NCBI RefSeq assembly: GCF_007997085.1
Contig: NZ_VORR01000016.1
Location: 1 to 64,000, forward strand
Direction of reading: 5' to 3'
From: Polaribacter sp. IC066
Lineage (GTDB): Bacteria > Bacteroidota > Bacteroidia > Flavobacteriales > Flavobacteriaceae
DNA: 64,000 bases
Shown: positions 7,495 to 16,284 of the stretch, one piece after another
Layout: every line of letters begins with the position of its first letter
Numbering within the stretch: the stretch's first letter is position 1
Program-made: the position numbers and the translations under genes
The notes under the pieces: generated by a model
The model's database searches: none
What the model was told of the DNA's origin: nothing
Seen by the model: the letters and a program-made list of their open reading frames with translations, nothing else

Positions 7495-8607
7495 ATGAGA
7501 TACTTTTTATCAACCTTAATTATTAGTGTTTTTTTTATTTCTTGTAAAGAAAAACCAACATCTAAAGAGCCTTTAATAGGAGGTAAAAGTTCGGTAAAAT
7601 ACGCCACTGGTTTTGATATCATTACCGAAGGAAATCAAAAGAAATTAATTATTAAAAAACCGTATCAAAACTCAGACAAATCTTTTGTGTATGTACTTGC
7701 GAATGCAACAGATGTACTTAATAATATAATTAAAGTTCCTGTAAAAAATATTGTAGTAACAAGTACCACGCACATTGCGATGCTTGAGCTTCTTGGGGCA
7801 GAAAATCTTTTAACGGGTTTTCCTCAAACTAGATTTATTTCTTCAGAAAAAACTAGAAAACGGGTTGATAATGGCGATATCATAGAACTAGGAAGCGAGC
7901 AAACAATGAACACCGAAAAACTGATAGAACTAGCCCCAGAACTTGTTATTGGCTTTAGTTTAAACGGAAATAATAAAGTGTATAATACGGTTGAAAGAAC
8001 TGGAATTCCCGTTTTATATAACGGAGATTGGTTAGAAGAAACACCTTTAGGACGCGCTGAATGGATTAAGTTTTTCGGTGTTTTATTTAACAAAGAAAAA
8101 GAAGCAGACAGTATTTTCAAATCCATTGAAACTAGTTATTTGAAAGTAAAAGAATTGGCTTTGAAAGCAAAAAAAGTTCCGACAATTATTTCTGGCAATT
8201 TGTTTAAAGACGTTTGGTATATGCCGGCCGGAGAAAGTTTTATTGCCAATTATTTTAAAGACGCAAATACCAACTATATATGGAAAAACACCAAAGGAAA
8301 TGGTAGTTTGCCTTTAAGTATAGAAAGTGTTTTAGATAAGGCACAAGATGCTACTTATTGGATTGGTTGCGGATTATTTGAGAACAAAGAAGACATGTTA
8401 AAATCGAATCAATATTATAATTCTTTTACAGCTTTTAATCAAAGTAACATTTATACCTACGCTACAAACAAGGGCAAAACTGGTGGACTTGTTTATTTTG
8501 AAAAATCACCAACAAGACCCGATTTAGTTTTAAAAGACATTATAAAAATTACAAATCCTGATTTGCTGCCTGATTATGAACTAGTGTTTTTTGAAAAAAT
8601 GGAATAA
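7495..8607 (+). CDS. BtuF-like periplasmic binding lipoprotein (corrinoid ABC transporter)
   Basis: 370 aa with a short lipoprotein signal: hydrophobic residues 3-15 and lipobox FISC with the lipid Cys at residue 17, followed by KEK. The mature part is a COG0614 binding protein: IVVTSTTHIAMLELLG (about 85-100), then a two-lobe fold joined by a helix. It starts 1 nt after cobC and closes the cob operon, so a corrinoid substrate is likely; an iron-siderophore ligand is possible from the family alone. It is the second COG0614 protein of the locus and, unlike the one at 3633-4568, is exported. The permease and ATPase (BtuC/BtuD) are not in the window. Confidence 0.82.
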   Translation: MRYFLSTLIISVFFISCKEKPTSKEPLIGGKSSVKYATGFDIITEGNQKKLIIKKPYQNSDKSFVYVLANATDVLNNIIKVPVKNIVVTSTTHIAMLELLGAENLLTGFPQTRFISSEKTRKRVDNGDIIELGSEQTMNTEKLIELAPELVIGFSLNGNNKVYNTVERTGIPVLYNGDWLEETPLGRAEWIKFFGVLFNKEKEADSIFKSIETSYLKVKELALKAKKVPTIISGNLFKDVWYMPAGESFIANYFKDANTNYIWKNTKGNGSLPLSIESVLDKAQDATYWIGCGLFENKEDMLKSNQYYNSFTAFNQSNIYTYATNKGKTGGLVYFEKSPTRPDLVLKDIIKITNPDLLPDYELVFFEKME

Positions 8608-8609
8608 AA

Positions 8610-8636
8610 AAACCTTCAGCTTAGAGCTGAAGGTTT
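8610..8636 (+). terminator. Terminator of the cob operon
   Basis: A perfect 12-bp stem (8610-8621 with 8625-8636, core CCTTCAGCT) closes a 3-nt loop, starting a few bases after the stop at 8607. It ends in a short T-run. Confidence 0.85.
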
Positions 8637-8745
8637 CATATACTAAATTGGGGGAACTTATTTTATAATACAAAATTAAGTTTTATTTCACTTAAATGAA
8701 GGGTTGTAACGGGTAGTTTAAGGGTAGTTTTAAGCTTTTAGCTCC

Positions 8746-10068
8746 CTAATGAATAGATTCCTCTAGCTTTATAGCCTCTTTTCTACTTTTGATATCTAAT
8801 TTTTCGTAAATATTTTTTACATGAAATTTAACGGTATTTACAGATATATTTAAAGTGTTGGCTATCTCTTTGTTTGATTCTTGTGAAGTGATAAAGTCGA
8901 AAACTTCTCTTTCCCTTATACTTAAATTTTTTAAGATATCTTTTTTTATTTCATCTTTGGTAACAATAGAAATTTGTGCTTGTTCGGTAGCGTATTTTAT
9001 AATTTCATTTTTCATGAAATAATTAGCGTATCGCAATTCTTTTTCTCTACATAAAACAGCTATCGATATGACGATAATTTGAATCAATCCTCCTATTTTC
9101 ATATTTGCCGGATTTGTTTCGAATAAGCTATATCCAAAATTTTTCAATACAAAAAAGTCAATTCCAGAAAATAATAACGTCACATAAGCAAATACAAATA
9201 TTTTGGTATAAATATTATTTTTAAAAAGTAGAATTCCTGTAAACCAATAAATAAAAAGTATTAGAAACACTAAAACATTAATAAATATAAAAATAGTATG
9301 AATCCTTAAAAAGAAAAATAATATTGCAAGCAAAGCAAGTAGCAATACTAAAAGATACATGTACCGCTTTAGCTTTGGGTAATAATAATCTAATCTTAAA
9401 AAACTGCTTACAAATTTTGATGAAAAAAAAGCTAAAAAAATAATATTCAAAAGAATTATAAAATCAATTATTTGATCATTAATATTAAAAAAATGCCACA
9501 TACCATCCATTACCGAAAAGCCTGACGATAAAACTGACAATAACAAAGCATAATACAGGTATGCATCGTCTTTAAAAAAATAAGAATAAAAAAAGCAATA
9601 TATAATTACTAAAAAAGCAAAACCGTAATAAAAACTATTTATTATAAGCTGTATTTTTTCTGAATAATTAGCAACAGACTCTTTTTCTAAACTAAAAGGG
9701 TAATAAGCAGCAAATTCAGAATTTACACGAACATAAACTGGTGCGGTTCTATCTAATTTAAAAGCAACATATCTTTCGTTTGGCATTTCTTTGATCTCTT
9801 TTGAGTTTTGAAACGCTCTAGATTTATTAATTCTAATATTATTAATCCTAAAAATATACTTTAATTCTGTTTGATATGCAGGTATTTTAAACCAAAAAGT
9901 AGCATCAGTCTGTTTTTCTAGAATTACTTTTTCTACAAGTTTAAAATTAACACTTGCTATTGTACTTTCTGAATATTCGTTTTTTATGTCTTTAAAAAAA
10001 TAGACTTCATTTTGAGCGTGTATAAATGTTGTAAGAAATAAAAAAAATAAGAGTAGTTTATAGCTCAT
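8746..10068 (-). CDS. Membrane-bound LuxR-type regulator with 7TMR-DISM-like sensor
   Basis: 440 aa. A signal peptide (cleavage near FIHA) precedes an extracytoplasmic beta-rich domain (about 20-150) like the 7TMR-DISM extracellular module. Then come about seven hydrophobic helices (about 150-335), a short linker, and a LuxR/GerE helix-turn-helix at about 375-430 with LSIREREVFDFI and the recognition helix NISVNTVKFHVKNIYEKL. This joins an outside sensor to a DNA-binding domain in one membrane protein, without kinase or receiver domain. The start overlaps the upstream DUF2834 gene by 11 nt, so the two are probably co-transcribed. The ligand and targets are unknown. Confidence 0.8.
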   Translation of the reverse strand: MSYKLLLFFLFLTTFIHAQNEVYFFKDIKNEYSESTIASVNFKLVEKVILEKQTDATFWFKIPAYQTELKYIFRINNIRINKSRAFQNSKEIKEMPNERYVAFKLDRTAPVYVRVNSEFAAYYPFSLEKESVANYSEKIQLIINSFYYGFAFLVIIYCFFYSYFFKDDAYLYYALLLSVLSSGFSVMDGMWHFFNINDQIIDFIILLNIIFLAFFSSKFVSSFLRLDYYYPKLKRYMYLLVLLLALLAILFFFLRIHTIFIFINVLVFLILFIYWFTGILLFKNNIYTKIFVFAYVTLLFSGIDFFVLKNFGYSLFETNPANMKIGGLIQIIVISIAVLCREKELRYANYFMKNEIIKYATEQAQISIVTKDEIKKDILKNLSIREREVFDFITSQESNKEIANTLNISVNTVKFHVKNIYEKLDIKSRKEAIKLEESIH

Positions 10069-10393
10069 CTAGTCTTTTTTCTAGAGCAACTTCTCTCATA
10101 TATAAAAACAACGGAAATGTAAAAGCAATGGCAATTAAAAACGTAAACGGAATTAAAACCCACCAATATTTTATTTTTAAGCGTAAAGATTCAGGAATCA
10201 TAAACGCAAAAAAAGTAAACACAACAACTGTTAAATCTGCTCCAAAAGATTTGCCTGCAAAATTAGATTGTGCATCATTCATAAAATTTAAAAATGAAGG
10301 ATTCTCTGTAGTTTGAAACCATTGAATATTGTAATACCAAGTATAACAAATTCCTAAAATTGATAATGCTATGTATAGATATTTTAATTTCAT
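10058..10393 (-). CDS. DUF2834 small membrane protein
   Basis: 111 aa with three hydrophobic segments (about 4-20, 50-67 and 76-98). Motifs FLNFMNDAQSN, SFGADLTVVVFTFFAFMIPE and KYWWVLIPFTFLIAIAFTFPLFLYMRE are typical of DUF2834 when broken into their parts. The function of the family is not known. Its 3' end overlaps the LuxR-type regulator start by 11 nt, so the two may work together at the membrane; this is inferred from the overlap only. Confidence 0.75.
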   Translation of the reverse strand: MKLKYLYIALSILGICYTWYYNIQWFQTTENPSFLNFMNDAQSNFAGKSFGADLTVVVFTFFAFMIPESLRLKIKYWWVLIPFTFLIAIAFTFPLFLYMREVALEKRLDEL

Positions 10394-10468
10394 AATTCTT
10401 TATATAGGTGCCTGCAAGGATAGCAATGCTGTGTTTACTTCAGTATTACTAACCTTGAGGAAGTTTAT

Positions 10469-13222
10469 TTAAAATAGTTTCGTCTGGTTTTCATCATCTA
10501 TTTTCTTCTGTTCTGCTTTCTTTTTCAAGATGGATTTATACAAAGCAATTTTAGCTTTTTCTTCGGCAGAAAGTTCTTCGTAAACTGGTTTCTTTATTTC
10601 TGAAGTTATTATTTCAGTGGGTAATTTATCTTCAATGACTTCTTCTTCTACCACTTCGATTTCTTCTACCGTTTCTTCTTTGGGGGGCAAAAACGGTAAA
10701 GACTCTAATAGGTTTACTTGTTTAATTTTTTCAGAAGTAAATTGATTTCCCAGCGCTTTTATTCCTTTAACCGCAATAAACTCCTCTAAATTAACTACTT
10801 CATTTTCTAAACTTCTTTTTGAAAATAGCACCTCTGCTATAGGTCTGTAATCGGTTGCTAGAATTACCAATCTACTTTTTGGATGTTCTGATATAAAAAT
10901 CTCTTCTTTTTCTGTCGTTTCAATTAAAAAACGTTTTATATAATAGCGCTCTTTTTCACCCTCAAAATAAATCGCAGAAATCGGCTTATTTGGTTGCCAT
11001 TTTTCTAAAACAATCATATCATCTTCAAAATGCATTGTTAAATTTGGTTTTACTGCTTTTACTTTTCCACTTTGTGCAATAATTAATAATTTATCTTCCG
11101 CTTTAAATTCTCCTAATAACGCACCTCTGCCATCAACATTTAGACGCTGCACAGCTTCATCAAACCAAATTTTACGTGGTTTTAAAGTTGAGACTCCTTC
11201 AGATTTAAAATCGACACTTCTAACTACATATTTCGTAATTATATTACCACGCACGGCTCTACCTTTTACGCCTAAATCTGCAAAATCAATATCCCATTTC
11301 AACTTTTTTATACTTCCTACAGAACGTAAATTAATCGTCACAACTTCTGCCTCTCCATTTAAATTTGCAGAAAAATAATGCACCAAAGAACCTTTATTTC
11401 CGTTTGTTAAATCGTATTCTTTATCTCTTGTAACAGAGGTAACGTTAAAACGCTTCATATAACTTGGTCCTTTTACACCATCTCGATAGATATAATTGTA
11501 AACCGTACGCCTATCTTTCTTTTTAAACACGGCAACATATAAAATATCTTTACCTACAAAAGTTTTAGAATCAATTTTTGAAACCATCATCACTCCATCT
11601 TTTCTAAAAATAATAATATCATCTATATCAGAACAATCGGTCACAAACTCATCTCTTTTTAAAGAAGTTCCAATAAAACCTTCTGCCCTATTTACATATA
11701 ACTTTGCATTATTCATAGCCACTTTTGATGCCTCAATGTCATCAAAAATTCTAATTTCCGTTTTACGCTCTTTTCCTTTTCCGTAGGTTTCTTTTAGACG
11801 CTTAAAATAATCAATTGCATATTCAATTAATTTTGACAAATGCTCTTTAACAATCGCTATTTTGGCTTCTAAACCTTCAATAAATTGTTTGGCTTTATCA
11901 ATATCAAATTTTGATATTTTTTTAATTCTAATTTCTGTTAATCGTGCAATATCTTCATCTGTCACTGCACGTTTTAAATGTTTTATGTGTGGTTGCAAAC
12001 CTAAATCAATGGCTCTAATTACGCCTTCCCAAGTTTCTTGTTCTTCAATATCTCGATAGATTCTGTTTTCAATAAAAATTCTTTCTAAAGATGAAAAATG
12101 CCATTGTTCTTCTAATTCGTTTAACTGAATTTCTAATTCCTTTTTCAGCAAATCGACCGTTAAATCAGTAGAGTGTTTCAACATTTCTGAAACGCCAACA
12201 AAAACTGGTTTGTTATTTTCAATGGTACACGCTAAGGGAGAAATTGAATTTTCACAATTTGTAAACGCATATAAAGCATCAATACTTTTATCTGGCGAGA
12301 CATTTGGTGGCAAATGCACTAAAATTTCTACCTCGGCAGCAGTATTGTCTTCAATCTTTTTAATCTTTATTTTTCCTTTTTCATTCGCTTTTATAATGCT
12401 ATCAATTAACGATGTTGTGGTTGTTCCAAAAGGAATTTCATTAATAACTAATGTTTTTTTATCAAGTTGTGCAATTTTTGCTCTCACACGCACTTTTCCT
12501 CCACGCTTTCCATCTTTATAACCTGTGAAATCTGCAATTCCGCCTGTTAAAAAATCTGGAAAAATAGTAAAACTTCTTCCTTTTAAATACTTGATAGAAG
12601 CATCAATCAGTTCAATAAAATTATGCGGTACTATTTTTGTTGATAAACCAACGGCAATTCCCTCTGCACCTTGAGCCAGCAACAATGGGAATTTTACGGG
12701 TAAATCTATGGGTTCTTTTCTTCTGCCATCATAAGACATTTTCCAATCTGTTGTTTTCGGATTAAAAACAACATCCAACGCAAATTTAGATAAGCGAGCT
12801 TCAATATAACGAGAAGCCGCAGCACGATCTCCTGTTAGGATATTTCCCCAGTTTCCTTGCATATCAATCAGCAATTCTTTCTGACCAATTTGCACCATCG
12901 CATCGGCAATAGAGGCATCTCCATGCGGATGGTATTGCATGGTATGCCCAACAATATTCGCTACTTTATTGTAACGACCATCATCTAAATCTTTCATAGA
13001 ATGCATAATTCTACGTTGTACAGGTTTTAATCCGTCTTCTAAAGAGGGCACTGCTCTTTCTAAAATTACATAAGAAGCATAATCTAAAAACCACTCCTTA
13101 TACATTCCTGTAACTTTGGTAATGGTTTCTACAGAATCTATCTCATGATTTAACTCATCTGATTGTTCCTCTTGATTATTTAATTCCTCTTCGTGCTCGT
13201 TATCGTTTATTTCTTCACTCAT
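10469..13222 (-). CDS. parC: DNA topoisomerase IV subunit A
   Basis: 917-aa type IIA topoisomerase A subunit. An acidic N-terminal tail (about 1-32) is followed by the winged-helix breakage-reunion domain with LKPVQRRIMH (about 65-74), HPHGDASIADAMV (98-110) and GDRAAASRY, where Tyr139 is the DNA-cleaving residue. A coiled-coil region around 420-470 and C-terminal propeller-like repeats follow, and the protein ends in a long Lys/Glu-rich tail. With ParE it unlinks daughter chromosomes. Assignment to ParC rather than GyrA rests on the parE gene in the same orientation upstream and on the sequence style of Bacteroidetes ParC. At the position of E. coli GyrA Ser83 there is Ala103, which I believe is usual in this lineage. 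Confidence 0.93.
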   Translation of the reverse strand: MSEEINDNEHEEELNNQEEQSDELNHEIDSVETITKVTGMYKEWFLDYASYVILERAVPSLEDGLKPVQRRIMHSMKDLDDGRYNKVANIVGHTMQYHPHGDASIADAMVQIGQKELLIDMQGNWGNILTGDRAAASRYIEARLSKFALDVVFNPKTTDWKMSYDGRRKEPIDLPVKFPLLLAQGAEGIAVGLSTKIVPHNFIELIDASIKYLKGRSFTIFPDFLTGGIADFTGYKDGKRGGKVRVRAKIAQLDKKTLVINEIPFGTTTTSLIDSIIKANEKGKIKIKKIEDNTAAEVEILVHLPPNVSPDKSIDALYAFTNCENSISPLACTIENNKPVFVGVSEMLKHSTDLTVDLLKKELEIQLNELEEQWHFSSLERIFIENRIYRDIEEQETWEGVIRAIDLGLQPHIKHLKRAVTDEDIARLTEIRIKKISKFDIDKAKQFIEGLEAKIAIVKEHLSKLIEYAIDYFKRLKETYGKGKERKTEIRIFDDIEASKVAMNNAKLYVNRAEGFIGTSLKRDEFVTDCSDIDDIIIFRKDGVMMVSKIDSKTFVGKDILYVAVFKKKDRRTVYNYIYRDGVKGPSYMKRFNVTSVTRDKEYDLTNGNKGSLVHYFSANLNGEAEVVTINLRSVGSIKKLKWDIDFADLGVKGRAVRGNIITKYVVRSVDFKSEGVSTLKPRKIWFDEAVQRLNVDGRGALLGEFKAEDKLLIIAQSGKVKAVKPNLTMHFEDDMIVLEKWQPNKPISAIYFEGEKERYYIKRFLIETTEKEEIFISEHPKSRLVILATDYRPIAEVLFSKRSLENEVVNLEEFIAVKGIKALGNQFTSEKIKQVNLLESLPFLPPKEETVEEIEVVEEEVIEDKLPTEIITSEIKKPVYEELSAEEKAKIALYKSILKKKAEQKKIDDENQTKLF

Positions 13223-13297
13223 TATTGTTAAACGTTTATTCGTTTAAGAGTTTATTGGTTCATTCTAATAAAATCAATTCTAATCGTTCTTTTTTTT

Positions 13298-13411
13298 GGG
13301 CGTTACTTTATCCTGAAGGCATTCAGGGCCAAGTCGGGCTTTCCGTGATATCTTTTTTTCTACCGATAAAAAATCGGAAGAAAAAAAGGATGCCACTCCA
13401 ATCCCTAACGC
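13298..13411 (+). repeat. Structured intergenic repeat element (possible RNA)
   Basis: The element is bounded by GGGCGTTA and TAACGC, which can pair. Inside are a hairpin CCTGAA-GGCA-TTCAGG (13312-13327), a linker GTCGGGCTTTCCG, and a long hairpin of a TCTTTTTTTCT arm with an AGAAAAAAAGGA arm capped by CGAT-AAAAA-ATCG (about 13350-13390). Elements of this GGGCGTT...GTCGGGCTTTCC...CCTAACGC kind recur between genes in flavobacterial genomes as far as I recall. Whether it is transcribed is unknown. A 112-codon open frame across it is not convincing as a gene. Confidence 0.55.
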
Positions 13412-13450
13412 AGACATACTTATTAACTATTTTCGTTAATTATGATCATT

Positions 13451-13978
13451 TTAATATCCTATTTTATTTCTGTCTGTTAAGTTTTCTTTCTTCTCAACCA
13501 ATTCATCTAAATAAGAAAACACCAGCTCTATATTTTTATCGTGATTATTTAGCTTCTTTTTAATCTCTTCTACCTCCAATCGTAAGCTCAAATTATCACT
13601 TAATAAATCTCGCATTTTAGTAAATATTCTAATAATTTTAATATTTACTGCAATTGCGCTGTCACTGTTTAATACACTTGATAACATAGCAACTCCTTGT
13701 TCGGTAAAGACCATTGGTGCATAACGTAAACCCATAGTTTCAGAATTGGAGGTGCCAAATTGGCTCCTCCAATTTTGTAATTCGTTTTCAGTCATTTCAA
13801 ACATAAAATCAGTTGGAAATCTTTCTATATTTCTGCGAACTTGACGTTTTAATTGTTTTGTTTCAACTTTATACAAATCCGCTAAATCCCTATCTAATAG
13901 TACCTTTTGATTTCGAATCAAATAAATTTTGTTTGATATAGTTTCATCTGGAATTATACTTTTCTCTTCTTCTTTCAT
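13451..13978 (-). CDS. ORF6N domain-containing protein
   Basis: 175 aa. An ORF6N domain covers about residues 14-100: NKIYLIRNQKVLLDRDLA, LYKVETKQLKRQVRRN and RFPTDFMFEMTENE in separate parts, with APMVFTEQGVAMLSSVL closing it. A coiled-coil-prone Lys/Glu tail (about 120-165) follows. ORF6N is related to KilA-N, a DNA-binding module first seen in phages and large DNA viruses, and is widespread in Bacteroidetes chromosomes. The gene sits between parE and parC on the same strand with gaps on both sides, so it may be a resident of mobile origin or an accessory of the topoisomerase IV locus. Its function is not established. Confidence 0.85.
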   Translation of the reverse strand: MKEEEKSIIPDETISNKIYLIRNQKVLLDRDLADLYKVETKQLKRQVRRNIERFPTDFMFEMTENELQNWRSQFGTSNSETMGLRYAPMVFTEQGVAMLSSVLNSDSAIAVNIKIIRIFTKMRDLLSDNLSLRLEVEEIKKKLNNHDKNIELVFSYLDELVEKKENLTDRNKIGY

Positions 13979-14028
13979 TTTTTATACTCTTGAGAAGATA
14001 AATTAAAACCTCAAGATTTTCTTTTTTC

Positions 14029-14061
14029 AGATCTCATAGGTTTTTAAAACCTGTGAGATCT
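14029..14061. repeat. 33-nt palindrome of the AG(A)CCTCA...TGAGGTCT family
   Basis: A 16-bp stem around a single central base, with one G-T pair. It lies between ORF6N and parE. A sister copy at 26409-26441 differs by paired changes that keep the stem. It could end transcripts in either direction or act as a REP-like element. Confidence 0.7.
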
Positions 14062-14142
14062 ATATTCAAATCCAATTTTTTTTCATAAACTTTCTAAAAG
14101 TCATTTCGAAAACTTGTATTAAGCCTTACCAAATCAAAAGAT

Positions 14143-16011
14143 TTAGGATACGCTTTCTTCCTCTTCTAAAGTATCCAACTCAACCTTTAAATTCTCAATA
14201 ATAAACTTCTGTCTATCGGGTGTGTTTTTCCCCATATAAAACTGCAACATATTTTCTATAGACATTTCTTTGTCTAACATTATAGGATCTAAACGAATAT
14301 CATCGCCAATAAAATGCACAAATTCATTTGGCGAAATCTCACCCAAACCTTTAAATCGAGTTATTTCTGGTTTCCCTCTTAATTTACCAATCGCGTCTTG
14401 TTTTTCTTCTTGAGAGTAACAATAATAGGTTTCTTTTTTATTACGAACTCTAAATAGCGGCGTTTCTAAAATATATAAATGTCCTTCTTTGATCAACTCT
14501 GGAAAAAATTGCAGGAAAAATGTGATTAGTAAAAGTCTAATATGCATCCCGTCTACATCGGCATCTGTTGCAATTACGATGTTGTTATACCGCAAATCTT
14601 CTAAACCATCTTCTATATTTAAAGCAGCTTGTAATAAATTAAATTCCTCATTTTCGTACACAATTTTTTTACTCAACCCAAAAGAGTTTAAAGGCTTTCC
14701 TTTTAAGCTAAAAACAGCTTGAGTATTTACATTTCGAGATTTTGTAATAGAACCAGAAGCGGAGTCTCCCTCTGTAATAAATAACGTAGACTCTAAATAA
14801 TTATCTTTTTTAACATCTCCTAGATGAACTCTACAATCCCGTAATTTTTTGTTATGTAAACTAGATTTCTTTGCTCTATCTCTCGCTAATTTTCTAATGC
14901 CAGAAAGCTCTTTTCGTTCTTTTTCTGCCTGAACAATTTTTTTCTGAAGCTTGTCTGCAACGTCTGTATTTCTATGTAAAAAATTATCTAATTTTGTTTT
15001 TACAAAATCATTAATGTAGGTTCTAACGGTAGATAATTCGCCACCCATTTCTGTAGATCCTAATTTTGTCTTTGTCTGACTCTCAAAAATAGGTTCCATT
15101 ACTTTAATAGCAATTGCAGAAATAATTGATTTCCGAACATCAGAAGCTTCAAAGTTTTTTCCGTAAAAATCACGAATTGTTTTTACAATAGCTTCTCTAA
15201 ATGCCGATTGATGCGTTCCTCCTTGCGTTGTGTATTGTCCGTTAACAAAAGAATGATATTCTTCTGAATATTGCGTTTTACTATGTGTAATAGCAATTTC
15301 AATATCGTTGCCTTTTAAGTGAATAATAGGATATAACATATCTTCTATATTGTTATTATCTTCTAACAGATCTTTCAATCCATTTTCTGAAAAAAACTTT
15401 TCACCGTTAAAAATAATCGTTAAACCGGGGTTTAAATACACGTAATATTTGAGCATTTTTGCTACATACTCATTTCTATATTTGTATTTCTTAAAGATTT
15501 CCTCATCCGGTATAAAAGAAACTTTAGTTCCTTTTCTACGAGAAGTTTCTTCTAAAAAATCTTGATTTTCTAAATTTCCTTGGCTAAATTCTGCGGATGC
15601 TGATTTACCATCTCTAGAAGATTCAACTCTAAAAAAAGAAGAAAGTGCATTGACTGCTTTGGTACCAACGCCGTTTAAACCAACAGATTTCTTAAACGCT
15701 TTAGAGTCATATTTACCACCAGTATTCATTTTAGAAACTACATCCACCACTTTTCCTAAAGGAATTCCACGTCCATAATCTCGAACGGTAACTTTACTTC
15801 CTTGAATAGAAATTTCGATGGTTTTTCCGGCACCCATCACATACTCATCGATAGAATTGTCAAGAACTTCTTTTACCAAAATATAAATTCCGTCATCAGC
15901 TGAAGAGCCATCACCCAATTTACCGATATACATTCCTGGCCGCATTCTAATATGCTCTTTCCAGTCTAATGACCTGATATTATCCTCTGTATATTTAGTT
16001 TCTTGCGTCAT
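14143..16011 (-). CDS. parE: DNA topoisomerase IV subunit B
   Basis: 622 aa from the ATG at 16011. An open extension of 12 codons to a GTG at 16047 is not conserved-looking, so the ATG before [14 protein letters not shown] is preferred. GHKL ATPase motifs: [36 protein letters not shown] and QGGTHQSAF. The Toprim domain has [11 protein letters not shown] and [15 protein letters not shown]. It provides the ATP-driven gate of topoisomerase IV with ParC, encoded downstream beyond the ORF6N gene. The length is close to other ParE proteins and shorter than GyrB-type proteins with inserts. Confidence 0.93.
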   Translation of the reverse strand: MTQETKYTEDNIRSLDWKEHIRMRPGMYIGKLGDGSSADDGIYILVKEVLDNSIDEYVMGAGKTIEISIQGSKVTVRDYGRGIPLGKVVDVVSKMNTGGKYDSKAFKKSVGLNGVGTKAVNALSSFFRVESSRDGKSASAEFSQGNLENQDFLEETSRRKGTKVSFIPDEEIFKKYKYRNEYVAKMLKYYVYLNPGLTIIFNGEKFFSENGLKDLLEDNNNIEDMLYPIIHLKGNDIEIAITHSKTQYSEEYHSFVNGQYTTQGGTHQSAFREAIVKTIRDFYGKNFEASDVRKSIISAIAIKVMEPIFESQTKTKLGSTEMGGELSTVRTYINDFVKTKLDNFLHRNTDVADKLQKKIVQAEKERKELSGIRKLARDRAKKSSLHNKKLRDCRVHLGDVKKDNYLESTLFITEGDSASGSITKSRNVNTQAVFSLKGKPLNSFGLSKKIVYENEEFNLLQAALNIEDGLEDLRYNNIVIATDADVDGMHIRLLLITFFLQFFPELIKEGHLYILETPLFRVRNKKETYYCYSQEEKQDAIGKLRGKPEITRFKGLGEISPNEFVHFIGDDIRLDPIMLDKEMSIENMLQFYMGKNTPDRQKFIIENLKVELDTLEEEESVS

Positions 16012-16254
16012 GTAATATCTTACTGTAAGTAGGTTAGAATACCTCACAAGATAGTATTATCATCAGAAAAAAGAAATGACTATTGCAATTAGTTATTAAC
16101 AGGATTTCAACGATTTTTTTTGGCGTTTAGCTTTTCGCTGTTTACTTTTAACTAGTGGCTACTAGCAAAAAGCAACTAACAAAAACACAAAAATCACAAT
16201 AAAAATCAATTTGTTATATTTTACAACAAATCCATTTTTATTAAACAAATTAAC

Positions 16255-16262
16255 TACTTTTG
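16255..16262 (+). promoter_or_regulatory. Probable lysA -7 box
   Basis: TACTTTTG matches the Bacteroidetes -7 consensus TAnnTTTG. Transcription would begin a few bases later, leaving a leader of roughly 15 nt before the GTG start at 16285. The -33 element is weak. Confidence 0.45.
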
Positions 16263-16284
16263 GTATCTAAATAACAAACAAATC

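Noticed and set aside
12890-12930. Ala at the position of GyrA Ser83 in ParC as a quinolone-resistance mutation
   Set aside because: HPHGDAS is, as far as I know, the normal sequence in Bacteroidetes ParC, so it is not evidence of an acquired change.
13225-13563. Plus-strand open frame of 112 codons
   Set aside because: It runs across a structured repeat and the end of the ORF6N gene, has low-complexity sequence and no recognisable domain.
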